From assembly GCA_021613335.1 (NCBI GenBank), contig JAJTWR010000374.1, positions 376,001 to 440,000 of the forward strand: a DNA stretch of 64,000 nucleotides, read 5' to 3'. The notes beneath the pieces were generated by a model, which did not search any database, was not told where the DNA came from, and saw only the letters and a list, made by a program, of their open reading frames with translations. Within the stretch, counting starts at the first letter, position 1. Each line of letters opens with the position of its first letter. Source of the DNA: Whitmania pigra (Eukaryota > Annelida > Clitellata > Hirudinida > Haemopidae). The translations under genes and the position numbers were made by a program. Shown piece by piece: positions 52,127 to 64,000 of the stretch.

Positions 52127-54062
52127 TCACACCGTCACTAGCTTAGATCTGCAGTGGCATGTCCTGTCGGTGGAATGTTTCACTTTCCTCGGTGTCCTCT
52201 GGAGAGTTTCATCTGGTAAAGAGTTTGGGGTTGGACTGACGTCAATCAAGTGGTCGACATTCTCCGTTGGAGCTCTAGTGACTCGATATCTTGGAGTTTT
52301 AGGCACTGGAGAAGGCGATCTCGTCTTGTCGAAGCGTTTTTTGATCTTTCTGAACAAATCGGCCAGAGTCAGAAATTTCTTCTTCCTCTTTGAGCGCGGA
52401 GCAGGTCTTGTCAACCAGCGCGAAACAACGCCTGTCGTGACTTTAGCCTCTGCGTTGAAGGATTCCAACATTTTGTCGCGTTTTTCGTCCACCGTGTTCA
52501 TGGTTAAAAATCTGGAGGGAAAAGAAAGTCGATTGTATTAACTGATATTTGCAAGTGAATTTTGCATATTGCTAATTATTAATCAATCATTACCTGAGTA
52601 CCAAAAGATTCATGGCCGCAGATACCACAGCTAAACCTGAGAGGATGAATAAAATATTGAAAGTAACATAACCAGGCTTGTCTTGTAACACCTTCTCCTT
52701 CTGAAGAGCCACCAGGTCTCCGAAACCCACCGTGGTAAGAGTGATTATGCAAAAATACAGCGAGTCCAGGTAGGACCATCCCTCGTACCTACTGTAAGCA
52801 TAAGCCCCTCCGGCCACGAACACTGTGGAGATGGAGGTAGTGACGCAGATCAAATGGGTGTCTGTTGCTTCTCCTGCTTTCGATGAAAACGATGACGACA
52901 GAAGTTCGTTTAGAGGCCAATCGTCCGTGTTTCCTACGACTTTCGGAGGAATCTTTACACTCTTTAAATGACTTTGCAGTTCGTCTGTGCTTTTAAAAAT
53001 TGCTTCCATGGAGCGCGAATCTTCAGTTTCGTTGGCGTACGTTTTACCGTCCCGGAGAGAATGACCGAGCTGGTTACAGTTGGAGTTTGTCTCTGCCGCT
53101 CTGATCATCCCGTTTCGAAATGCTGCGACGGGATGCTTTTGATCTTTCTGGAAATTCGAATAAGACTCGAATTTTCCAGTTTTTGATTCCGCTTCGAGCG
53201 GAATTAAAACAGATTGAGAGCCTTGATTTGCTCCCCGTTGAGGTGGCATAGTCGCTTTGTTATGACCATCGGGGGGAGTATTTGCATCGCGTGGCTTAAT
53301 GCGTCGTTTGACGGAGCAGAGAAGATATGTGGTGAATGTGTTGAGGCGTTCTCCTATACTTTGAAAGGTGACCAGATTCAGAGGGATGCCAAGCAGGGCG
53401 TAAACCATGCAAACGATTTTACCCCAATTTGTCTTGGGAGTACAGTGACCGTAGCCTGGGTAATTTCAATAATGACCCATAGGTGTCATTACATTTATCG
53501 TGAAATATGATGTTTCAATTTCATTACATTCATCGTGAAATATGATGTTTCAATTTCATTAAATTTATCATGAAATCTGATGTTTCAATTTCATTAAATT
53601 TATCATGAAATCTGATGTTTCAATTTCATTAAATGAAATAAATTACCATGAAATCTGATGTAGTAAGTAGAAAAAGCTTGTAACGAATGACACAATAATA
53701 TTACAGAAATATTTTGGAGTACAATGCGAGATCGTTGCGAGAAAAAGTGATGCGATTTAAAAAAAGAACTGAACTTTACCTATGGTGGTGATGACCGTAG
53801 TGGAAAAGTAAATGGCTCCTGCAAACTTCCACTGGAGACCTGCCTTGTGAGGGATGAAACGAATGATGTGATCCGATAGCATACTCCAGTCGTCTTTGGT
53901 CAGATTGTATTTCTTCATCAACTCCAGCCGCTCTCTCTCCAGTTTTCCACGCTCTCTTTCTTCGTTAGTTGATTCCAACGCCTCGAAAATGGCAGCCCCG
54001 ATGAGCAGATAAAATATCATGCTTGCGACCAGCAACAAACTCCTTACGTTTTGTCTCTTCAT
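52127..54062 (-). CDS. Two-pore-domain potassium channel, TASK type (KCNK3/9-like)
   Basis: Three exons (54062-53780, 53455-52594, 52511-52127) join to 509 residues. The start MKRQNVR and the following M1 match TASK channels. Two pore loops are visible: TIGYGH (filter near 92-97) and TTVGFGD (near 335-341); the His after the first GYG is the pH-sensing residue of TASK channels. Four membrane segments can be placed around them. The cytoplasmic loop between M2 and M3 is about 150 residues and rich in Ser, Asn and Lys, compared with roughly 30 in vertebrate TASK; the C-terminal tail after LNLLVLRFLTMN has a basic KRKKK cluster and many Ser/Thr-Pro sites. These channels give background K+ current at the plasma membrane. 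Intron 1 holds tandem repeats. Confidence 0.95.
53500..53660 (+). repeat. Tandem repeat in K+ channel intron 1
   Basis: About four copies of a 35-36 bp unit containing TGATGTTTCAATTTCATTA and ATCGTGAAAT or ATCATGAAAT, between the two pore-encoding exons. Confidence 0.88.
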
Positions 54063-54785
54063 TGTGTTTCATCTGCTCGACAATGCTCGCCCAAACATTG
54101 TTTGCTCCGAAAAGTGTGATAATCCACTACAATTTACTACTAGGTTGATATCGACATCTTCTCATTTCATTTCGATAACCTCTTAAAGTCAATCATATTC
54201 AAATTCACTTAAACGAAGTAAGGGCCTAACACACCGAGCTAGCAAATTGTCATCACAAACGATGAGATGCTGCACACACCTGGCATATCCATCGATTAAC
54301 TATTCGTTACCGATGAAAAGGTTTCGCTAAACTTTAGTGAGCATTCAATGTGTCTTGATGGTTCATCTGTATCCTTGTATCGCTGGGTAATTATTTTTAG
54401 GTTCGTTGTTGTTGTAATATCTTCATCGAGTTCATCACCTATGTTTCACGTCAAATTGCGGATTCAAATTGTGAATGTCAAGTTATGGGGTTATCAACGT
54501 TTCAATAAAGTTTCATAATGTTGAGTTTTGCTGTTGTACGAAAATTAATATTGCTTGAAAACCCGAAAATTTGTCAACACCGTTGCTAGTGCAGACCAAT
54601 CAGCTGTATCGTCCTGGTTGTTTTCAGAGTATCTCGTTACTTGATCTCATACTTTAAGCTTTTTAAACTTTTACTCTTTAATTAGACTTAATTAAACCGA
54701 TCATAACATAGATTTAAGTAATATCTACAATGCATCCTAACAGATCAGCACAATATATATATATCTCATCTTCACATTATATGCT

Positions 54786-55351
54786 TGTGATGTTCTATCG
54801 TTTTATTTGCTCGTAAAAACCAACAAGGTGACCCGTCATAACAGCCCGGCGTCAAAACAGCCCCGACAAAACAGCCCGGCGTCAAAATAGCCCCGTCATT
54901 ATAGCCCGGTGCCAACCAACAACCGCTCCTTTTTTATTTTCACACTTCAACGCCGCCATATAAACAAAGATCCCCTATCGTTCCTGTCTCTCAATCTCTA
55001 TATCGTTACAACATTACATCTTTTTTGGAAAACCTAGTCAAACATTAGTTCACAACATAGTCTGCAAAGCGGGTAGGCAGTTTATGTTCACGCTTGGAAT
55101 CGTTGGTAGTGCTTCAGCCATGGGTTAGTTAATGGTGTTATCGATAGTAGATTTCGATGATCTCGATAAAGCTCGGAGGCCAGACAACGGCACCTATCCG
55201 AAATGAACAAACTTCCGATTTTGTCGATAAAAATTGGTGCAAACTGTCCGCGAAGGTCCGTTTCGAAATTCTCGTCGCCAGTGTGATGTTCTATCGTTTT
55301 ATTTGTTCGTAAAAACCAACAACTCAATCTCTGTATCGTTACAACATTACA
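54786..55351 (+). repeat. Repeat pair, one copy with a 164-bp insert
   Basis: The right copy (55283-55351) is continuous: GTGATGTTCTATCGTTTTAT, then TCGTAAAAACCAACA, then CTCAATCTCTGTATCG and TTACAACATTAC. In the left copy the same left part (54787-54825) and right part (54990-55018) are separated by about 164 bp (54826-54989). Confidence 0.85.
54838..54912 (+). repeat. GC-rich tandem repeat inside the insert
   Basis: About three units with alternating CAGCCCGGCGTCAAAA and CAGCCCCG modules, period near 30 bp. Strongly GC-rich compared with everything around it. Confidence 0.85.
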
Positions 55352-56162
55352 ATGCCTAACCTAATTCAATTAAATTCTCATAAATTTTTTACCAAAACCA
55401 TCCCTGCAGAACGACTATCAAACATTGTTCAAACAAGAATGCATGGATTGCATCTTGAAGACATCTTGCAAACCTCAGATAGTAATCTGATAGTAATATA
55501 ACAATAATTAAACAATAATTTAACTAATTTAATTTATTATATATAATATTTCTTAATTGTTTAAGTCTTAGTAAAAAATAAGTTACCTCTTCGCATGTTA
55601 CCAACCGCTTGATTAAATAGTGATTTCTTTGCACTAAAGTTAATATAGTTCAATAAAATAATAATTAATCAATAAATAATAATGTCATCTATTGTAATGC
55701 AATCATAAATGTCTCAAAAGAACACATTTGAAGGTCCAATAGTAGCTTCGCGCGCTCATTTCATAGATTAGAGTCTAATCTAATCTAATCATTAGTCTTT
55801 CAATGTACTTTAGAGATATAATTTCTGTGTTTAAACAAAATAATGAACTACACAACATCTTTTTGTTTTATGTTTTTGTTTGTTTTTTTGAAGACCTAGG
55901 AATGCTGAAACGGAAGGAGATGGGTGTGAAACTGCTACACTGATCTGTGCTTGAATCGAACTTTAAGTTACTAATCTTAGAAATTTGTCTTTTGTTCACA
56001 AGCGATTTCAAATAATTTCAAGCCTCTGCTAATCCACCAAATAATGGGCTTAAAGAGAATATTACGCCCTCATTGCGAGTGACAAACACGACCACAGTTA
56101 TTAATCTAATCCCCTTTGGTGGACATTTATAAGCCTTTTAATCGTTTTAATGAATATAAAAC

Positions 56163-56212
56163 AGTCCAAATAATCTCAGTTATGAAACGGACTATAATCA
56201 AATAAATAAATT
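56163..56212 (+). repeat. Dispersed repeat copy, plus orientation
   Basis: AGTCCAAATAATCTCAGTTA, then TGAAACGGACTATAATC, then an AAAT tail. Same family as 33561-33620 and 59485-59640. Confidence 0.75.
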
Positions 56213-57157
56213 TAATGAATATACTAAGACTTTACAACGGCTGAGGTCAGGAAATGTTTAGATCACAATGCGATTTATCTGAATTTGCATTAAATTTACC
56301 AAACCTTAACAAAACGAAAATTTAAAAAAAAACATTCGGTAAATAAATTTGGAAACTTGTTATTGTTATTAATCTATTAACAATAAATGAGAATGTAAAC
56401 TTGTAAACTTAAGATGATAATGTAAAGCTCATCACTCAACGCAGTGGTTAAAACCCCAGTATAAGAATTACTGAACATTTTTGCCACGCATGCACAGCGA
56501 ATGGTGAAATATAGACAGTTGATATGAGAAGAATATGAAGCTCTTTGCAATTCAAATCTTCGTTACTCGTTGAAGATTAGAATTATTTGTTAAATATGTT
56601 CATTTAGCGCTCCAGGTTAAGAAAGGCTTTAAATATTTGCTAGCAGCAAACAATGCTCTATTTAAGCCCGTGAGAACTTATGCCATTTTCAAACGGAGAT
56701 ACTGGCAATACTGGGCAATACTGAAATGTCAGTAATATTAAGTTATTAAATTATTAAATCTTTTAGATGTTACATGAAAAATATTTATAAATAAGCCTCT
56801 TGCCACAAATTCGGCATTTGGTCTCACACAACATACGTACATGTAACGCAACGTTGTCTCGGTAGTACTGAAAGGAATTCCATAGTTTAAGCTCTCTATT
56901 GAAAGCTTTGAGGCATGGCTCAAGGTACCCAGCGTGTATCATTTTATTTGAAAATGTAAATGAGTGAGGTCATTAGTGTGTCCGGTTTACAACTCTTTCG
57001 ATGGAAATGAGATTCGTCTTCTCAAAAAGTGCGATGCGTGGGGGCTAGCAGTCTTCAAAGGGATCATCGACCAATAAAATTTACTACTTCTTCCTGATGT
57101 GCTCTACTAATAAACCAAAAAGAATGTGAAACAACGCGTACGAGTCGTGTGATCGCC

Positions 57158-58931
57158 ATGAACATTTTAAGGCAACTTTTCGTTTATTGGATTCTTGTCG
57201 GAGCGTTAATATCACCATCGAGTCTGAAAAAGAGTAAAAATAAGGCCAACAATTGGTGGTAAGTCGCCTTGTAATATATATGCGAGTGCTTTAAGCGATT
57301 TTTTGTGCGTCTCCAATCGATGCGTTCTTAGAAAATCGAAGAAGTTCATTAATGCTTGCAACCCGTGAATGCAGGAATCTAGCTAACGTCGATCTCACAA
57401 GTTCCTCATCTCCGGCAGACGAAGTCCAACTACCTCCTCACTTGAAGCCTCTGACGAAAAAACAGCAAAAAATAATCAACAAGAACCCAGGATCTATGGG
57501 CGTGTTGATCAAGGCAGCCAAGTTGGCAGTAGAAGAATGCGGCAGACAGTTTGGGGGTAGGAAATGGAACTGTCCCGTGTCCACATCGTACCACAGCGAT
57601 TTCATATTTGGAACCATTGTAAAGAAAGGCAAGTAAAATCAATTGTTGAATTAAATTTATCGTCAACTTCTAAAGCGATGCTTTTTACGATGTAAATAGT
57701 TTTAGACGTGCTAGAAAAATGAAAAAAAAAAACAATTGATAATTTAGATGTCGTTTTCTCGCAGGCTGTCGAGAAACCGCCTTCTTGCATGCTTTGACGT
57801 CTGCAGCTCTTACGTACTCGGTGGCCAGAGCCTGTTCTGAAGGCAGCATTCTGACGTGCTCTTGCGGCTCGAAATTTCCGCGCAAAACCGTCTTGGAGGC
57901 GTCGAAGAAAGAGAGTTGCGGATCGCCTCCGATCGATGACAGCCCTCTTAATGAAGCCAAGAAAGCCAAAAAGCGTCAAAAGATAGACGAAGGGAAGAGA
58001 AAAAAGAAAACACAACAGAGAAACCTTCTCAGCGGAGACGACAACAGACAACTTGTACTTAGCCAAATGTCTCAAACTGAACAAGAAGTAATCTTCAATC
58101 TATTCTTGATAGCTTTTAACATTTTCATTGGCGAACATAATTTAAAAAAATAAAAGAATAATAATTTTGAACATTTTCAGGTGGAATGCCAGTGGGGTGG
58201 ATGCAGCGACAACAACGAATTCGGGTTGAAATTTTCCAGGGAATTCATAGACGGCAGCGAGAAAGACAAGGATCTGAGGTGTGCCGTAAATCTCCACAAC
58301 AACGAAGCGGGCAGACAAGTGAGACAGAAGTTTTTAATTAATCGCCTTTAGCATGCTCAGTGCAAAAGCTTTCATTTCATGCAAATCTTGACGTAGCACG
58401 TCAACCGCCTATTGCAAATGGATTGCAAATGTCACGGCATGTCCGGTAGTTGTTCCATAAAAACGTGTTGGATGAAAATCTCGAGCTTTTCTCAAGTGGC
58501 CAGCTTGATCAAGGAAAGGTACAATTCGGCATCTAAGGTCGATCAAGGTAAGCAATAGCAATTCACAGGTGAGATTACTATTCGAGGCTCATCAAAAAGC
58601 TTTTCAAAACACCTCCTACGAACGTACAGGAAATGACATCAAGGGTAGGACAAGATTCAACCTCAAGCCGTCAAAACTGGAGCTAGTTTACTTCGAAGAG
58701 TCGCCTCGCTTCTGCGAACCCGACCTGTCCTTGAACTTTTCAGGGGTCAAAGGAAGAACTTGCAACGCATCTTCAACAGACGACGACGGATGCGACCAAA
58801 TGTGTTGCGGAGGCGGGTACAGGACAGAAAACTACGAGGTTTACGAGAAGTGTAACTGTTCGTTTCAGTGGTGTTGTAACGTTCGCTGTGATAGATGTAA
58901 AGTAGCCAAAGAGAGACACATTTGTTTGTAG
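57158..58931 (+). CDS. WNT1: Wnt1-type secreted signalling protein (wingless)
   Basis: Six exons (57158-57258, 57375-57628, 57765-58087, 58181-58318, 58397-58547, 58600-58931) join to 432 residues. Wnt1 binds Frizzled and LRP5/6 receptors and activates beta-catenin signalling. Signal peptide at 1 to about 20. Conserved blocks include [36 protein letters not shown], and the lipid-attachment motif CHGMSGSC; the Cys-rich C-terminus ends in [14 protein letters not shown] sequence and CL. Between CSCG (150-153) and VECQWGG (227) lie about 73 residues where vertebrate Wnt1 has some 15; the insert is rich in Lys. The intron 2 donor is GC (AAAG|GCAAGT). The last intron, 52 bp with a poor acceptor, is the least certain boundary. 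Confidence 0.94.
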
Positions 58932-59484
58932 ATTGATATTTCATCATCGTTCTAGGAAATTGACGACGACGACGACGACGACAACTTTTATCGTGCCGTT
59001 TTGTCCGTTGACTTATTTTTATTTTTTATATCGGTGCCTTTTCAATATACTCATCAACTTGGTAGCGTATCCTAGATGCATGTATGTAAATATATTCACA
59101 CCGGACACAAATTATCTTCGTGTATATATATTATAATTCGTTAATTGTGTTTTATTATTGGTGTTATTTGTTTTGTTTAAAACAAAATCTTTTCTGCTTA
59201 TCAAAAATATTTTAAAAGAACTCATGAAAAAGTCTAGCTGGACTATTGCACAAATTCATTCATATAGTTGTCAATATACGTCATTCTTATCTTGAAAAAT
59301 GACTTGCTTTTAACAATACGACAATGTCACCTAGCAAGAGAGATAGAAGCATAATAATATAATAATAATAGAATTCATAATAGAATTACGATAACAAAAT
59401 CAAGATATACAATGGATCAGTCCAGCCCTTTGCTTAAATGGCTAAGCGAAGCAGTTTCTTTAGAAAACGTTTTTCACTTGAATA

Positions 59485-59640
59485 GATTCCGTTGCATAAC
59501 TGAGATACTTTAGAAGTATGTTTATTTATTTATTTATTTATTTGATTATAGTCCGTTGCATAACTGAGATACTTTGGAAGTATGTTTATTTATTTATTTA
59601 TTTGATTATAGATTCCGTTGCATAACTGAGATGATTCAGA
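59485..59640 (-). repeat. Three tandem copies of the dispersed repeat
   Basis: Read on the minus strand, the core ATCTCAGTTATGCAACGGA is repeated three times, separated by CTATAATC plus (AAAT)n and an ACATACTTC joint, about 60-70 bp apart. This local array suggests the element spread in tandem as well as singly. Confidence 0.8.
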
Positions 59641-60562
59641 AGTTTTAGGGACAGTTGTGCTACAAATATGGCGGTAATGACGGCAGATGCAATGTGAAAG
59701 TGTTCGCGACCACGTTGTCTCATCGCCTTAAGTTGTGTGAATATTCGAGACGATTTCATGTTCGAAAGTGAATTTTATAATTTAACAAATATAAAAGCGC
59801 TGTTTAAATTTTAAATTCTTAAACTGAATAGCGACAAAATTGAAGTGAGAATTTAAGATTTCTCGTGTGAATAAAATAAATTATCGAATAATGTACATTG
59901 CACTTGTTATGCTACAATTAATTTGCCTTTCCCGGGTTTACATAACGAGGCCCAACACTTGTAAAACTTTTGTCTACACGAAGGAATTTACAGACAGACA
60001 GATGTGGCTTCCCTGAGAATCTGAGAACTGCTGTAAACTGGATTGTCATCTTAGAAAAGTTTAGATCGATTTTAGAATTTAACTGAAATTAATCAATTAA
60101 TATTCTAATAATAAAACCGTTAATATCTCTGCTCCCAAGAAAGCTTATTCTTCGATTTTAAGTAAGAGAAACTCAACGATTGAATGACGAAAATTTTGTG
60201 AAGCATGGCGCGTATCAAACTATTTTTGCCGCCCTCAGGCAGGCAGTCATAAGATTTGCCGCCTCCTTTCTTGACCGTTAATAGTAGGTTAATAAGATTT
60301 CCATTTTTTTTCGTTTAATCGATTTATTGAAGAGAAATGTAATTTTGTAACAACCGTATAATTTGCTTTGAGAGAGAGATCTTTAAGACAGTCTTTACGA
60401 TCTGCGAATATTTCATTCTTAGGAATACTACAATAGCAGCAGGGACTAAGCAACGAATAAGCGTTGACACATTTTATAAAAAAAAAACAACTTTGTAAAT
60501 CTGTTCGACAAGTAATAATTTAGGTAATCCTTAATAAAAAAAAAAGATTGAATTGTGCAGCC

Positions 60563-60866
<304 letters not shown>

Positions 60867-61351
60867 TGAAATTTTCAAGTCCTTGTCACAGGAGGAGAAG
60901 AAGGTTGCTGCACTATTATCCTATTAAGTTAATAATTGGATTTCAGATTTCATTTCAATATTTCAATGTTAAAACGTTACTTTATTTTTCAGAATTTCAA
61001 TGCATTCACGGAATATTTGAAAATATTTACAGAAATATTCACCTTTCATCGCACTAGTTTTCTAAAAAAATATCGTCAAAAGCGTAATAATTAATTTAAA
61101 TAGATTTAACTTTTTTTTTCACGCATGTGACAACTTAGTATTGTAATTATATTATAATTAGTACTGAGTTATTAATTAAATAATTAATTAATTCATTTAT
61201 TTATTCATATTTTTGTACGACTTAACAATCCAAGGGTGACTTGAGATTTTCCTGAACCACGATCGCCTGACATTTTCTGAATCTGTGAAATGACGTCTTC
61301 ACACGCCAATACAAGCTTCAGTCTTCATTCACAGGATTTCCGTCCTAAGCT

Positions 61352-61600
61352 GGCAATGAATAAAACTATTATTTATTATTATGTTTGTAAAACTATTATT
61401 TATTATTATGTTTATAAAACTATTATTTATTGTTATGTTTATAAAACTATTATTTATTATCATGTTTATAAAACTATTATTTATTATTATGTTTATAAAA
61501 CTAGTATTTATTATTATGTTTATAAAACTATATTTATCGTTATAAAATAAAACTATATTTAATATTATGTAATAACACTATATTTATTATTATGCATTGA
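61352..61600 (+). repeat. 29-bp minisatellite
   Basis: At least seven imperfect units of AAAACTATTATTTATTATTA plus TGTTTAT. Confidence 0.92.
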
Positions 61601-61779
61601 AACAACTGCTATTATTAATATTATTATGACGTGAAAAATTATGAGCACATCTCAATTAATAAATTAATAACTAAGTTATACTCGCTAGGTACATTATGTA
61701 GCGCAGAAATTATTCATTAAAAGTCTTATCGTGAATACATTTACATAACAAGATGAAATTGCCTGCCCTGTTTCTGTAA

Positions 61780-62000
61780 GTATTAAGATGTGCGAATTAA
61801 TAATTAAGTATTAATGAATATTAATTAAGATACATGAATTAATAATTATCAGGTATTAATGAGTATTAATTAATACGTGCGAACTAATAATTATCAATTA
61901 TTAATAAATATTAATTAAGATGTATAAATTATTAATTATCAAGTATTAATGAATATTAATTAAGATGTAAGACCTAATAATTATCAAGCATTAATTAATA
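61780..62000 (+). repeat. AT-rich tandem repeat, unit of about 55 bp
   Basis: Four or five imperfect units containing ATTAATTAAGAT, a short variable GYGAAT or CATGAAT part, TAATAATTATCAAG and TATTAATGAATATTAA. Confidence 0.8.
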
Positions 62001-62396
62001 TTAATATTAATATAAGAATGTAATAATACATGAATTACATAATACATACATATGAATTGTTTATAATACTAATATTAATTAACATGTTGGAATTAATACG
62101 AACACCGATACAACAATAAAGAAGTGTGAATTATTTACTAGATGGATTTTCGGACGATAACGATTAGGTGCGCGGGTTACCATTGGATTACAGGCTTCGA
62201 CAAATGTTTGGGAAAGTTTTCCTCTTTCGATTGAGAGATTACAAAAAAAAATGAAATATCGAACTGTTCAACGACAAGCGATTTTTTCCACTGGAATAAA
62301 AAACTGTGGAATCCATGCACTCGGACATCTGTAGCTCTTGGTAACGGCATAATGCTTGGAGGCAACGTTCGGTAGAACTCTTTAAATATTCATGAC

Positions 62397-62402
62397 GACG
62401 AC

Positions 62403-62433
<31 letters not shown>
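62397..62433 (+). repeat. Short (GAC/GAT)n microsatellite
   Basis: A dozen GAC/GAT triplets. Confidence 0.85.
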
Positions 62434-62589
62434 GCTTTCTGTTATGACAAGCGTGGAAATGACAGAATGTGTGACAACAGATTCCAGCAGAGTGATTGAT
62501 GAATTTGAATTGCACGTGAATTGCATATGAATTGTTTTTAATTAATTTCACCGAACGAAACACAAAAAAAAAGTTTTTTCCATACTCAC

Positions 62590-62800
62590 CCATAATTAAT
62601 AAACTTTTAGTTAATAAGTAATTAGTAAACAATTAATAAACTTTTAATTAATAAACAATTAACAAATTTTAATTAACAAAACAATTAATAAACTTTTAGT
62701 TAATAAATAATTAGCAAACAATTAATAAACTTTTAGTTAATAAATAATTAGCAAACAATTAATAAACTAACTTATAATTAATAAATAAACTAAGTTTCAT
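62590..62800 (+). repeat. 37-48 bp minisatellite
   Basis: Four or five units of AATAAACTTTTAGTTAATAA plus ATAATTAGCAAACAATT. Confidence 0.88.
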
Positions 62801-63249
62801 GAATACTCATTTCGATGTTACAAAACATTTCGACTACACGAAATTAATCCAGCTATGAACAACAACATAGACGACATCATCATCTTCTAATACATCCTTG
62901 ACATTTTGAGGGAACAACTTCCGCGTGGAATGAATGGAACACGAGGCGTTGTAACTTCTGACAAATGCCGATACGTTCTCGCGAGATAATAAACCAGAGT
63001 GACGTCCACGTCTCGAGGAAATTGTCACATTTATTTGCAGTTTTTTTGCTCCGTCATCTCAAAAGAAAAGAAAGCATGTTTCCGACAGTTCTGCATTATT
63101 GAATTTCACGTGCGAACGATCACGCGCACATGCACACACGCACACTACTCCGACGAAAGTCTTGAACACACTTTTTATAATAAGCACATAAAACTGTTTA
63201 GTCAGGTAGGCCTGGCAAATGTAAACGTAATAGTGTACGACTTACTTGT

Positions 63250-63305
63250 TGTCGTCATCATCATCATCATCATCATCGGCATCTTCAGCATCATCATCAG
63301 CATCG
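63250..63305 (+). repeat. (CAT)n-rich microsatellite
   Basis: Run of TCATCA triplets with two short interruptions. Confidence 0.85.
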
Positions 63306-64000
63306 ACAGTAGTAGCAGCAGATGGAATGACAACGTTCGAAGAAAGATGAAGGCATGGGTGGCATGACTTGCAGTGTTCTGGTCTTTTGAGGTCACGTGT
63401 TGTTTTGGAACCTTCAATTTGTTTTGCCTCCTTTCTGGATGACAAACATCATGCGTGAATTTTCATTAATTGTTGATTTCTTTCTTGAAAAATTTAGTTG
63501 AATAATAAAAATAATATGTTGTCGTAACCATGTTCTCTTACTTGTTGTTAATTCGATAGCCAATTAATCAATTAATGCAATTAATTTTGGTTTATTTTCT
63601 TTAAAATTTATTTATCCATAATTTCGGATTGTGATTAATTTCTAAAACGTGAAATCGTTAATCGTTTCGTTTGACCATTTCCAGGCAATGAAGACAATGA
63701 CTCTGCAATGGTCGCTGCAAGTTTTCTTAACAAATTGAATTTATCGTCATCTAAATTCCTTTTTTACGGCTTCACAATCGTCGTGAAAAACTTTTTCGTC
63801 TCCGAAAACTTTTCAGCTCCAAAATATTCGTGTTAGCTCCACGAACCAGTTAAAAATTGCTCCTTTTTCTAAAAAATTTTCCTTAAAAACCTTAAAAACC
63901 AAACCGTCTGTGAAAGCTTCTGCAATGAAGTTGCGAAGTTGTAAAGCGTTAATTAAAAGCGTCAAATAAAAGCGTTAATTAAACGCGTCAATTAAAAGCG

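Larger units (their letters stand above)
54063..57157. other. Divergent spacer, K+ channel to Wnt1; repeats only
   Basis: About 3 kb with no supported gene. It contains the paired repeats at 54786-55351, a dispersed repeat copy at 56163-56212, and would hold the promoters of both the K+ channel (-) and Wnt1 (+). Confidence 0.4.

Noticed and set aside
52071..52541. 156-codon plus-strand open frame
   Set aside because: It is antisense to the last exon of the K+ channel, whose own frame shows clear homology and phase-correct splicing.
57602..58084. 160-codon minus-strand open frame
   Set aside because: Antisense shadow of Wnt1 exon 3; no recognisable domain.

Overview
This is eukaryotic, animal nuclear DNA. 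The evidence is spliced genes with GT-AG introns (many of 50-500 bp), a standard genetic code, AT-rich intergenic DNA full of simple repeats, and a metazoan gene set (Wnt, JNK, MEF2, nicotinic receptor, TASK-type K+ channel, NPDC1). The short introns, short intergenic gaps and the sequence of the JNK and Wnt proteins suggest a compact-genome bilaterian invertebrate, probably a protostome. I cannot name the taxon. No rRNA, tRNA, CRISPR or prokaryotic feature was seen.

Layout. 1-5470: a one-exon cytochrome P450 (+) and a six-exon beta-1,4-galactosyltransferase (+). 5839-25654: a run of minus-strand genes, namely a PDZ-LIM protein, a 910-residue secreted VWA/EGF matrix protein, JNK, an EF-hand-less SCaMC-type mitochondrial carrier and class I aldolase. 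27334-36696: plus-strand MEF2, proteasome subunit alpha-1 and a short NPDC1/CAB-1-like membrane protein. 37608-44576: a minus-strand nicotinic receptor alpha-type subunit (with a LINE remnant in its first intron) and condensin II subunit H2. 45380-51443: Ku80 (+), head-to-head with condensin H2. 52127-54062: a TASK-like two-pore K+ channel (-). 57158-58931: Wnt1 (+). The last 5 kb holds repeats only.

I assembled the multi-exon models by hand, joining homologous segments at splice sites and checking the reading phase across every junction. All close without a frameshift, which is strong evidence for the models. UTRs, alternative exons and expression cannot be seen. The genes are unrelated single-copy functions with no operon-like logic; only the NCAPH2/Ku80 divergent pair might share a promoter region.

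The most notable signals are: a P450 whose heme loop and I-helix both break the family consensus; a VWA/EGF protein with two metal-site-degenerate and two intact VWA domains; two cases in which a local duplication copied a 3' splice site; two GC-AG introns; a Lys-rich insert in Wnt1; a nicotinic subunit lacking the loop A tyrosine; and a dispersed repeat family with an AAATAA tail.
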